Positions 51,301 through 60,305 of a stretch of DNA of 64,000 bases are shown in pieces. A program made the translations under genes and the position numbers. Every line of letters begins with the position of its first letter. The first letter of the stretch is position 1. The stretch comes from Lutraria lutraria. Lineage: Eukaryota; Mollusca; Bivalvia; Venerida; Mactridae. Location: the NCBI GenBank assembly GCA_964023205.1, contig OZ026844.1, positions 7,519,340-7,583,339 on the forward strand. The letters run 5' to 3'. The notes below the pieces were generated by a model that saw only the letters and a program-made list of their open reading frames with translations, was not told the origin of the DNA and did not search any database.

Positions 51301-52172
51301 AAGCGCCTTTGGATACCGTTAATGAGGCTGTAGAGAATGCTGTAGACAACGTGAATGATATTGTCGAAGCACCTTTAGATACAGTAAACGAAGCGGTGGA
51401 AAATGTAGTTGATAACATAAATGACATTGTTGAAGCGCCTTTGGATGCCGTAAACGAGGCTGTAGAGAATGTTGTAGACAACGTAAATGATGTCGTTGAA
51501 GCACCGTTAGATATAGTAAACGAAGCAGTGGAAAATATGGTAGACAACGTAAATGACATTGTTGAAGCGCCTTTGGATACCGTAAACGAGGCTGTAGAGA
51601 ATGTTGTAGACAACGTAAATGATGTTGTTGAAGCACCTTTAGATATTGTAAATGAAGCAATGGAAAATATGGTAGACAACGTAAATGACATTGTTGAAGC
51701 GCCTTTGGATACTGTAAACGATGCGGTGGGAAATGTAGTAGACACCGTAAATGACATTATTGAAGCGCCTTTGGATACTGTAAACGATGTTGTAGGAAAT
51801 GTAGCAGACGCTATAAATGACGTTGTTGAAGCGCCTTTAGATACTGTGAACGAAGCTGTAGGAAATGTAGCAGACACCGTAAGTGACATTGTTGAAGCAC
51901 CTTTAGATACTGCGAATGATGTTGTAGGAAATGTAGCAGACATAGTTAATGATATTGTTGAATCACCTTTAGATACGGTAAACGATGCTGTAGGAAATGT
52001 AGCAGATACTGTTAATGACGTTGTTGAAGCACCTTTAGATACGACAAGCGATGCTCTAGGAAATGCAGCAGACACCATAAATGACATTGCTGAAGTGCCT
52101 TTAGATACTATAAACGATGCAGTAGGAAATGTTGCAGATACTGTAAATGATGTAGCCGAAGCTTCAAGTTAA
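39349..52172 (+). CDS. Secreted SOD-like domain fused to a giant acidic repeat domain, 1279 residues
   Basis: Predicted coding exons: 39349-39421, 44356-44454, 45518-45549, 45856-46016, 46526-46643 and 48816-52172 (3,840 nt, no internal stop). Residues 1-20 are a signal peptide ending SVSA. Residues about 50-178 resemble Cu/Zn superoxide dismutase: EVHKYGD (100-106), GCQNVGP (110-116), YSGHLGD (123-129), GRAIV (157-161) and VGCCVVV (171-177). Of the copper ligands only H102 is kept; E100, V117 and R163 occupy the other three positions. The two cysteines of the conserved disulphide appear to be C111 and C173. Residues about 178-335 are a basic to neutral linker. Residues about 336-940 are Asp-rich (runs of DD, DID, DDI), and 943-1279 are 22-residue acidic repeats. 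The protein is probably extracellular, polyanionic and calcium- or cation-binding, and not an active dismutase. SOD-derived non-enzymatic haemolymph proteins are known in bivalves, but I do not know this fusion. A role in biomineral, mucus or haemolymph is inference. Confidence 0.85.
40553..40830 (+). mobile_element. tRNA-derived SINE, family S1
   Basis: Full-length-looking plus-strand copy. The head is gtcgtggttcaatggttggt with box-B-like tccgtgttagaatccctg. The tail contains tgaaccggccgcagta. It lies in intron 1 of the SOD-like gene. Confidence 0.8.
41238..41414. mobile_element. MITE-like element, family B
   Basis: Starts agtactgtccaacttctcc and ends ggccgctctggagaggttgt followed by actgta. 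Well-preserved right end. Confidence 0.85.
41492..41637. mobile_element. Pogo-like CCGGA element, family C
   Basis: Starts catgaaaaccggactccctg and ends gggatccggctttcgtgggt. Same internal order as 63378-63527. Confidence 0.75.
42259..42274. repeat. Poly-C tract of 16
   Basis: Sixteen consecutive C residues. Intronic. Confidence 0.95.
42851..43168. mobile_element. MITE-like element, family A, interrupted
   Basis: Starts acacagtcaaatatttaac and ends atcacaggtttgactgca. About 130 bp of foreign sequence (about 42960-43090) splits the usual interior. Confidence 0.65.
43310..43728. mobile_element. Inverted-repeat element of about 420 bp
   Basis: Left end taggtcggttcgatgaagag with agaagagcgtggaagag. 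Right end cctcttccggcagctcttct and aatcgaaccggccta. The termini are inverted relatives and the middle is AT-rich with no frame. Confidence 0.7.
43955..44170. mobile_element. MITE-like element, family F
   Basis: Ends ctgtagtttcacgaattttc and gaaattaaatgcaactacag are inverted. The interior is rich in ttcgtgga/tccacgaa. It explains the minus-strand frame at 43857-44231. A sister copy is at 55628-55842. It lies about 190 bases before exon 2 of the SOD-like gene. Confidence 0.75.
44512..44740. mobile_element. Inverted-repeat element rich in cgacaac/gttgtcg
   Basis: Ends ggagtcctgttagtgccat and ggcactaacaggctcctg are inverted. The interior consists of short motifs such as cgatacgacaa and cattgtcgagcgtcg. 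About 60 bases after exon 2 of the SOD-like gene. Confidence 0.75.
45646..45825. mobile_element. MITE-like element, family B
   Basis: Starts tacagtacaacctctccaga and ends gctctacagaggttgtacag. It fills most of the intron between exons 3 and 4 of the SOD-like gene, ending about 30 bases before exon 4. Confidence 0.9.
47567..47770 (+). mobile_element. tRNA-derived SINE, family S3
   Basis: Head ctccatggtcgaggggttaa, then gctgacttcaaatca, then gtgggatcgagcc. The extra-long variable region suggests a Leu/Ser-type tRNA ancestor. It has the same body as 58448-58615 (ggaggatgggagtctagtac). Confidence 0.8.
47930..48118. mobile_element. MITE-like element, family B
   Basis: Starts tacagtacaacctcttcaaa and ends ggagaagttgtactgta. 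The interior has tcttgagcaacaaactcc and tctcatcaacaac. Confidence 0.9.
48445..48660. repeat. Dispersed repeat, second copy of the 1834-2250 element
   Basis: Shares gccgaggtcaatatgacatt and gattctatttttaga, attccgaaatgtccgttaa with the first copy, but lacks its GC-rich core. It lies just before the acidic exon. Confidence 0.65.
51160..52160 (+). repeat. Coding tandem repeat, 66 bp (22 residues), about 16 units
   Basis: From about residue 943 the acidic protein is made of 22-residue units. The first half reads D[TIA]VN[ED]AVENV; the second half is VDNVND[IV]VEAPL. Each typical unit has six acidic residues and no Lys or Arg, and ends in Pro-Leu. Later units change VENVVDNV to VGNVADTV. Some neighbouring units alternate in type, suggesting duplication of 132-bp pairs. 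Confidence 0.95.
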
Positions 52173-54212
52173 CACTAGAACGTATTTTTACAGTTTGACT
52201 GAAGTAACTAGACAAGCATCATATATAAAATGTGGTATTCATTTTAAGATAAGTCCTGTCTTGGACAACGGATGTGAAAATGACGTAGCTCGCGTTTTAA
52301 TATTTTCTGAATAACAATCGATATTGAATATATTTTGTAAAAAATATATATATTATAATTATATATTTCATGTGTTGGTTGTTTTGATTAAATTCATATG
52401 ATAAGTTTACATTACTATTGTAGAATGACAAAGCATGTCATTGTGTTTTATGGTGAACTGCATATTTATTTTAAAGTTACGAGGTGTTATTGCTGTAGAT
52501 TCAATTAATGGATTGGTGTGTAGATAAGCATATGTTGTACATGAGATGAGATCACAGGTCGTTGTAAACAAAATATATCACAGGTCTTTATTTATCCTTA
52601 TTTTTTAGTACCTAATCTTTAATTATTTTTAACAAGCTTTCCAAAATACAATGATTTTGGCATAAAACAAATTAACTGTAGATTGATGTAGCGTTACGAA
52701 CTGGGCTGGGTTGTACTTTTTGGGAAGCATTCTGTCCATTTTCCGACTTGCATTATAGTTAAAATGAAATTAACCATGCGGGGTACAAATAAACCAATTA
52801 AACATTGGCGAGGTTGTACTAATATGAGTATCGCTTTCCATGACGATCGGAAAGTTGAAACATAGACGTGGATAGGACATCTGAAGTTAGTTTTAGATAC
52901 TTCTTTAGAATAGATATGTGTTATTTATAAATTTGTTCTTTCTTTCTGTTGTTGTTCTTATGTAAAGTGACATTATTCGATAAAAAAAACTCTCAACCGA
53001 TAACCAAGAAAAAAATCATTTGTTGCTCCAGGGGCTTCATTGCCAACAGGGCTTACAAATCAACAAATTATCTTAATGTTATTTTAAACCATTGAATGTA
53101 ACTTTATATATCCACTGAATCAATGCGCGCTACATGACAACTAAAAAATTTGTTGTCGATGCGCCATAAAACAGTCCATAAAATAATGTACAACATTTCA
53201 TTCATTTCTAGGAAAATTAAAATTTATTTATCTTTATTATTTTGGCTTGAACATCGAATCGAAACTCGAATCCCAAATCTTAATAAACAGTTAAACACAT
53301 TAAACTAAATAAAAACAGTGAATTTACAGAATTAGCCTGATATTCTTTTGTATAGCCGTTCACACAACGCAATCTGACACGTGATCATGACATGACGTTC
53401 CTCACAAGCAAAAGTACGGGCTTAATGCAAAAGGAGTTAAAGCCCCATTAGCTTTTTGCTGTAGAAAAATATATGCAAAAACATTTAATTGCTGATATTT
53501 TCCCAAGATAATTAGCGCTGCTACTTCAGGTATAATTCCACCAAATTTCATGCCATTCCAACAAACTTTCTTTTTTGCCGAGCAACACCACGAACTACCT
53601 GAAGTATATTCACGCACTGGATTCATTTGAGCCAGGGCTTATCGGATCGTCACAAAAGTGCGTGTTTTATTAATTGCTACATGATAGTTGATATAACTGA
53701 TATAATAATCTGATCCAGTAAAAGAGAGACTTTGATTACAGCCCCTACTGTAAAAATATAGCCGATGTTTGGTGGTTATTCTTAGGCTTTGAAGCACACG
53801 CTGGAGTTACATTTTGCGTGCATATTAACATTACCATACGTTGGTTTTGTGACAATTGTTGCCGAAGTAGTGCCATGCTGACTATTACTGTGTTTCTTCT
53901 TCTTTTAACTTATTTTTAAACAAATTGCATACGATTAATTATTGTTGTTATATCATAATCACAGACAAATTCCGTTCATCGAAGGGGAAGTAACCATTGC
54001 ATGCGTTTCATATTTCATACTAGAAGAGTTACTTCCCTTGACAAAGCTCTACACAATTTTATTCATAAAAACAACAGAGTTAAAATATATACATTTATTA
54101 ACCGACCACAGTTGTTACAATTATCATATAAAACATTATATACAATACACCAGTATAATATACAGGTATTTCATCATAATTGTTAATATAGTTCAAACAA
54201 TACACAAATTAT

Positions 54213-54304
54213 TGTACAGTAAATCCCCTGAAACCGGACTCTCTGAAAACCGGAATATTGGTCCGGTCCTGAAGGGGTCTGGTTTTGAGGAGTAACACTG
54301 TATA
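54213..54304. mobile_element. Pogo-like CCGGA element, family C, short
   Basis: Starts tgtacagtaaatcccctgaa and ends gtctggttttgaggagtaac followed by actgtata. At about 90 bp it is a compact form with both ends intact. Confidence 0.85.
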
Positions 54305-54671
54305 CAGTTGTTTTTGGTACCATCAATAACACTGAATAAAAATAATAATATGTCTAAAATATGTATGGCTATCTCCAGCACGTTACAATCGTGCGTCTAG
54401 GTTTCCATGTTATATACGAGGCAAAATATTTGACAGAGAAATATGGGTGCTGTTGCGAATAATGCTTCAACTTTGACTAATAGTTTAGAGATGCTAATCT
54501 TACATACATGTATATTATTAACTTTGGAACATAATTAATATTTAAATATACAATTGTATGTATCATAGCCCTGACTGACACAAATATTTTTACAGACTTT
54601 ACGTGACTGTATGTTTCAATGGTTACATAAAACGAGAATTTTATGAAAAAGAACCCAAAACCTAATATTAT

Positions 54672-54699
54672 TATGATATATATATATATATATATTATA
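54672..54699. repeat. TA dinucleotide tract
   Basis: About a dozen ta units (atgatatatatatatat). Low complexity. Confidence 0.8.
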
Positions 54700-55179
54700 C
54701 GTCTATTCATTTGTATATTTGTGAAATACATATTGTAATACTGTTTGCCTTACACTTTTTCATACATACGAAAACTAAATCACCATTAACAAAATAATTT
54801 AACATAAAATATTCATGAACTCTTCCTTTAATGTTCACTCCCAACGGTAAGTAAGGGCAGTGCCGTAATTATTGCTTTAAGGTGGCACAGATCATGAATG
54901 ACAAATACCATGTGACAGACTAAGATAATACAATCTAATTGTTAATTCTTTGGTGTCTAAATAGTATTTTAGGACATTCTGGCTACATACTAGTATTTTC
55001 TTCACTGTTCGACATTCTTCGAAAATATATTAATCTTGCTTGCAAAAGAAGTTAAGGTAGATCAGGGTCATATCCTGAACCCTACTGAATCAATCACGCC
55101 GACATCTTTCATAAACATTGAATGGTTTCTTAGACTTGAATGTTTTATCAAAATAACTGAGAGTTTCTGCTTCCTTTAT

Positions 55180-57328
55180 TCATTCTCCCTTGTCTTTCTC
55201 TTCTTTCAGTGTTTTCATGTGGTCACCTATAACACCAGCCACTACTTTTAGTGTACTTTGCCATGCCGCTACTTGAGTATCGTCTAAATCAGCGTTCTTT
55301 TTTGCAAAGCTTACGAAAAGGTCAAACGCTTCCTGTTAATGATAGAACAAAACTTGAGTTACTCAACGAAGCATTAAACAATGTAAGCTTTCAGAAAAAG
55401 GCTAGTTTGTGGTCCGTTTACATTTCCATTTTTTGGAAACTGACCGATAGTTCAGCTTTCTATAGCCGACAACTGCTCGGCGCGCATGATTTTTAATGCG
55501 GACCGAAGTACTACGTTTTTCTACATCCGCCTTTAACTAGTTCTCGTTCCATAGTGCGTTGAAAATCCATGTCAGTTAAGTTTTCATTAGTACTTTCAGC
55601 ACTTTGATTGCACGTAGATCTTTCAAATACTGTATTTTCATTTATTTTCGTTGGGCTCAATTTTCGTGGTTTCCACTAAAATGGCTATTTCGTGGGGACA
55701 TAAATTCGTGATTTAGATTTTTGAAAAGAAATGCCTTATCTCTGCATTTAAATTCGTGGGGATTTGATTTCGTGGATGAGCCGACCCACGAAATCCATGA
55801 AATTAAATCCCCAACGAAAATTAATGATTCCACAGTAGTACGTGACATTTTTCTAAACAAAAAAGCTTTACATGTACATCAAAACTAAATGATAAATAGT
55901 ATTAAATACACATGTTCACAAGCAAATATCAGCCTGCCCGGTTAACTCAGTGGTTAGAGCGTTGATCTAGTAATCACGAGGTTGTCAGTTCGAACCCCGG
56001 AGGAGGCTTATACTGCCCCGACTGTCCGTGACAAATTTGGCTGAAGATATTACATCCTATGTTAAATTATCCTCCACCTCTTGATTATGTGGGGTAGCTT
56101 GGTTGAAGCTTGCTGATATAATGTCGTTAGTACTGGTTAAGGCCTAAATGAACTCCCAGGAAACGTGTTAGGATAACTGCCCGCTATGATATGACTGAAA
56201 TAATGTCAAAAATGGCGATTATGCCAATTATTCGATGGAAGGATAATTCATACCTGAAATCTTTCTACCCCGATATTTCGCCTGAAATGATTAGCTGTGA
56301 GTTTCTGTATCAACTGCACTAGTACTTCCGGGTCGTCCAAAGACTCCACAAAAGAATTAAGGCCACTGCCGAAGTTTATAACATGCGCGCGCAACTTTGG
56401 TGTATTCTTAATCTGTTCTGTTTCTAGACCGTCGAATGCTTTGAAGTAGCCCTTTATTTTTGGATATGCTTCGAATAGTCTATAAAACGAGAAAGTAGAC
56501 ATTTGTTATTCTGAAACACACTGTAATGGTTTCTAAGTAACAGTTTTATTTAGTGAATAGATGGACATAATTACCGCAGGACAAAAATGAGATTTTCAGA
56601 CAAAGGAAGGGACATCATCATTTTTTTCTAATTAGAATTGTTGCACGTCAGGTATAAACAACTCAGTAACATGTGAAAACATTGGTCTTCATTTTAATGG
56701 AGAGTAGCATGTTATCATAAATGTATAAGCTTTGTTACGACTATAAGGTTTTTTTAAATTAGCATGAAAGTATGAAAACCGGAACTTAAATCAGGGGACA
56801 ACGTTATAAGGGACCTCAACTATAAATGAAGGTTTGTCTTCAAAGATCGTGTGCATGATGGTCCATCAGATGCATGTAATATCAACCTAGCTAGCAACAG
56901 CCTGTTCTTGTGGTAAATAATTCTAAATTTCGAGATAAGGGCCTCATTGGTCAAGTGAATATTATCTCCGACTAGTGATCACTAGCCCCACACCACTCAC
57001 GATGAATTCATATCCCGCTTGTGACCAAATTTCGTATTGTGGGTAATCTTCCCAGCTAGCTTACGGAAGATCGCTGGTTCTACCAACCTCCAACCATCGT
57101 CAAATTAGGAAAAAATCGTAAATGGCCTGAGCATTTGGTGCGATGTTAAACCCTCGGGAAAATTATGTCAAGATAATCATATATGCTGAGGAATTGAACT
57201 AGTTATATTTACTCTATAAAAAATTCTACGCCAACTGCTTTCCAATTCTGTTTAATTTTCAGCCAACTGTCTGAGACAGCTTTTTTCTCACCAGCGGTTA
57301 ACCCTGTAGCTTCACACTTTTCATCCAT
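55180..57328 (-). CDS. Globin, 164 residues, three coding exons
   Basis: Predicted coding exons in transcript order: 57328-57213, 56479-56254 and 55332-55180 (495 nt). Exon 1 gives helices A and B (LTAGEKKAVSDSWLKI, NWKAVGVEFF). Exon 2 starts in phase 2 inside the B helix (B12.2 position) and ends in phase 0 (G7.0). It carries Phe51 (CD1), His71 (distal E7) and His103 (proximal F8, in LTANHFRRNIGV). Exon 3 supplies helices G and H (ADLDDTQVAAWQSTLKVVAG). The 32-residue spacing between the histidines matches ark-clam haemoglobins and is longer than in vertebrate myoglobin. Function is haem and oxygen binding, intracellular because there is no signal peptide. A further acceptor (attttcag) at 57351 implies an untranslated upstream exon not located here. 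AATAAA overlaps the stop codon. Confidence 0.92.
55432..55612 (+). mobile_element. MITE-like repeat, family D
   Basis: Contains ggaaactgaccgatagttca, gctcggcgcgcatgat and actttcagcactttgat. Intron 2 of the globin gene. It lies close to 60128-60305 in sequence. Confidence 0.8.
55628..55842. mobile_element. MITE-like element, family F
   Basis: Inverted ends tactgtattttcatttatt and ttaatgattccacagtagta. The inner arms are ttttcgttggg and ccaacgaaaat. Intron 2 of the globin gene. It explains the frame at 55657-55860. Confidence 0.85.
55930..56235 (+). mobile_element. tRNA-derived SINE, family S2
   Basis: tRNA-like head gcccggttaactcagtggtt, then agagcgttgatctagtaatc, then gttcgaaccccgg (box B). 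The body ends near gcccgctatgatatgac. It ends within about 20 bases of globin exon 2. Confidence 0.85.
56937..57165 (+). mobile_element. SINE, family S4
   Basis: Head aagggcctcattggtcaagt and gatcactagccccacaccac. Body ccagctagcttacggaagat. Lies in globin intron 1. Confidence 0.7.
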
Positions 57329-57474
57329 AGTGTTTATTATTCTTTCTACTCTGAAAATATACAAAATACTCATTATTAATTAATCTATTATTATTATTAT
57401 TATTATTATATTATGTATTTCTCCATTTCATTAACTATATACTCCTTCATGTAAAGTATACACGTATGCACCGC

Positions 57475-57610
57475 TGTCGTGGTCCAGTGATTGGCGCACT
57501 GGACTTTTAACCTGGCAATCCGGGTTCGATTCACGGTCGCGGCAAGTCAGACCCTTCTACAAAAACTTGACAAAATGACACTATCCACATATGGAGAAAT
57601 CACTGGTCAG
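57475..57610 (+). mobile_element. SINE, family S1, 3'-truncated
   Basis: Good tRNA-like head gtcgtggtccagtgattggc with box B gggttcgattcacgg, then only the first part of the S1 body. Confidence 0.75.
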
Positions 57611-57650
57611 AAATCACTAGACAGAAGTAACAGTTCATATTATAAAATCT

Positions 57651-57832
57651 ATACAGTCAAACCTGTGTTAGCGGAAACCTCTAAATAAAGACCACCCTGT
57701 GAATTGAGTTCTCTGTTTTAGAAACAACAATTGATTATTAGAACAAAATAACCTCCAAATAAATGTCACATGTTAATAAAGGGAACATTTTGTCTTTCCC
57801 AAGGGTGGCCTTTGTTCATAGTTTTGACTGTA
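57651..57832. mobile_element. MITE-like element, family A
   Basis: Starts tacagtcaaacctgtgttag and ends ttcatagttttgactgta. The interior matches 28229-28410 throughout. Confidence 0.9.
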
Positions 57833-58447
57833 TGTACAAGTACCATATCTAACTGCAGTATCCCTGGTGCTTTAAGTTACGGTATAATAATCTTTCGACT
57901 ATACTATGTCTTGTTCTTATTAATATCATTTATTATTAATTTGGTAAGTCAATACATAATGAAGTATTTCGACTCTAAAAAATAAAAAAAATCTTCTTTG
58001 AACCAGTTGTATAACTTTATAAATGTGTTGACATACTTATGTGCGTTTTTTGTATTTGTATAAGTGCTAATTTCAATGTCTTCGTTCGTAATGTACAAAT
58101 GTAGGATAAAAGATTCATTGTTGCATCAATGACACATGATTAGTGAACATGTAAAGATCAGCGTTAATCGATCGTGAAAATGATTGAACATGTTGCGTAA
58201 CAAACGACTAGACAGCATTTAGCTTTGTTACAACGAGTTAATGTCAAAAAAAAGAAAAACAGACCGGACGATGTGCAGACGACAAAAAGCAGACGTCGGA
58301 AATTGATAGGAAATATCGATAATGTAATTCATTTTCGATGAATAATTGTAATAAACTGCTCTGTTTTGCATCACGCGTGTGTGAAAACATTCAATGTTCT
58401 TGTTGCACAGTCTTCAATAAAACTGGTATTGCATGTTAGAAACCTTG

Positions 58448-58615
58448 AGACCCCCCTCCATGGTCGAGTGGTTAAGGTCGCTGACTTCAAATCAAAGTAA
58501 CCTCTCGTTGATAGAGAGTCGTAGGTTCGAGCGTGTCTCTTTATGTAAGTTAATAGGCAGTTGCTTACGGAGGATGGGTGTCTAGTACTGGTTCTTCCCA
58601 GGTGTATATTTAAAG
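58448..58615 (+). mobile_element. tRNA-derived SINE, family S3
   Basis: Head ctccatggtcgagtggttaa, then gctgacttcaaatca and gtaggttcgagc. The body matches 47567-47770. Confidence 0.8.
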
Positions 58616-60127
58616 TCGTTTAATACCAGTGGTCACTTGCATCCGTACGTGTTTGGCGGTGCTTTCTTTTGAAGATAAATATAGTAGTTTTACCCAATAT
58701 TTACATTATAAGAATATTGGACTTTATCCACATGTCGTTATAAGTATCATTTAGTTCAAGTGTAGCTGATAGTTTATTTTATTTACAAACTAATTTGACC
58801 ATCTTCGATATCGTTAATTTCATCTAAATTGTATTTACTTTTATAATAGAAAAATAAATAAGTAAATAAATGCTAAAGACATGTAAATAAAACAGCCGGG
58901 CAAATGCTCAACAATCAATAAATGGACAGTGTTTAGGTATGAGAGAAATTTTGTTTATACTGAGTGACCCTCGGACATCCACAGTGGAAGGACAATATCG
59001 ATTAATGATTGGTACTGAAAAACATTGTCCCATAATAAACGTCTACGATAATCTTATCACAGCGTCGCCTCATTTATTAATAATAATTTATTCACGAGCG
59101 TTTTAGCTTACTTAAATCCAATCGGAGCTCCTCGGCGTTTGTCTGAAGAAAATGCTCAGTCACGAGAACGCCACGAGTACTTACGATTTACTTAAATCTA
59201 TACGGAGCGCAGTATAAAGATTATTTGATTTTTAAAAAATAATAATACAAGCAAAGTTACTTTCAGAATATTGGTTACATGGGTAAGATTTTTAAATTGA
59301 TTTATTAATACATGTTGTTCCGTGCTTATCTCAGAGTTGGTGCTAAATTCCAGTTTAGTTATCGGAACCGGTTAGAAATATGCTCTATTTGCATAAGTTT
59401 CGTATACGGATTAAATCACTATTAACGGATAAAATCGGGAAAAGCTCGAACGTCCGCATGGGTAGGGATTTCGATAGAAACATCCGCGAGAAAAGGAATT
59501 TTGACGGATACACAGATTGTATTAAAAATTGTGTTCAAACTACTAAAGTATGTAGATACATGGTTATCTTTCACACCAAGTAGACGATGATTAAGCATTA
59601 AAAATCGTATCAAACTTGAGTTATCATATTGCTACATAGATAATACCCACTCAGGTCGTTAAATTACTGCTTAAAGTCTGTAGGGTCGGCTTAAAGTATG
59701 TGAAGTACCTACATATTATGAAGGGGACAGGTAATTACAATCAAATATCTTCATTTAGATAGATATTACGGCGGTTCACACCAAATTTCTGTTGGTTACT
59801 TTCAAATGTGTAAATAAAAAGACCATCTTATAGGTGTAGGCCTATATACGGCCATTACTCGCGACTATCCCAGTCGTGCGTATTTTAGGGTTTTCCGCGT
59901 GCAAATCTTTGACATTTTTGTTTTGCTATACATCTTGTAAACAAGAAGATCTATTATATAAAATATTCTTTTATCTCTCATTGTTCAGTCATTAAGGTTT
60001 TACAGTTTCTTTAAGAAACCTTTTATCCAAAGCCCAACCCTAACGTAGGTGTGTCACTGCGAGCGTCATACTTCAAAACGTACGAACGCTGCATTTAATC
60101 TTTTTAATAGTGATCATGCAATCCATT

Positions 60128-60305
60128 TTTTTGGAAACTAGCCTTCGCTCGCTCGGCGCGCATGAATTTTGATGCGGGCCGAAGTACCACAGTTTTCTCC
60201 ATCCGCCATGTAATTGTTAAACTAGTTCCAGTCAGTTAATGTTGCAGTCCTAGATTATGTAAGTTCAGTTTCCATGAGTACTTTAAGTACTTTGGTTATT
60301 CGTAC
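60128..60305 (+). mobile_element. MITE-like repeat, family D
   Basis: Starts ttggaaactagccttcgctc, then cggcgcgcatgaattttgat, ending gtactttaagtactttggtt. Confidence 0.8.

Larger units (their letters stand above)
52173..55179. other. Intergenic region between convergent genes
   Basis: 3' flank of the SOD-like gene (plus) and of the globin gene (minus). It is AT-rich and holds a repeat shared with 29358-29450 (at 53432-53520), a family C element and a TA tract. The frames at 53402-53626 and 53942-54295 are repeat or unsupported. Confidence 0.55.

Noticed and set aside
49028..52087. Long minus-strand open frames (442 and 570 codons) opposite the acidic exon
   Set aside because: They are the complement of Asp/Val/Glu-rich codons, reading as Ser/Thr/Leu. 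The absence of stops follows from the scarcity of TTA, CTA and TCA codons in the sense frame. The sense frame continues a spliced SOD-like gene.
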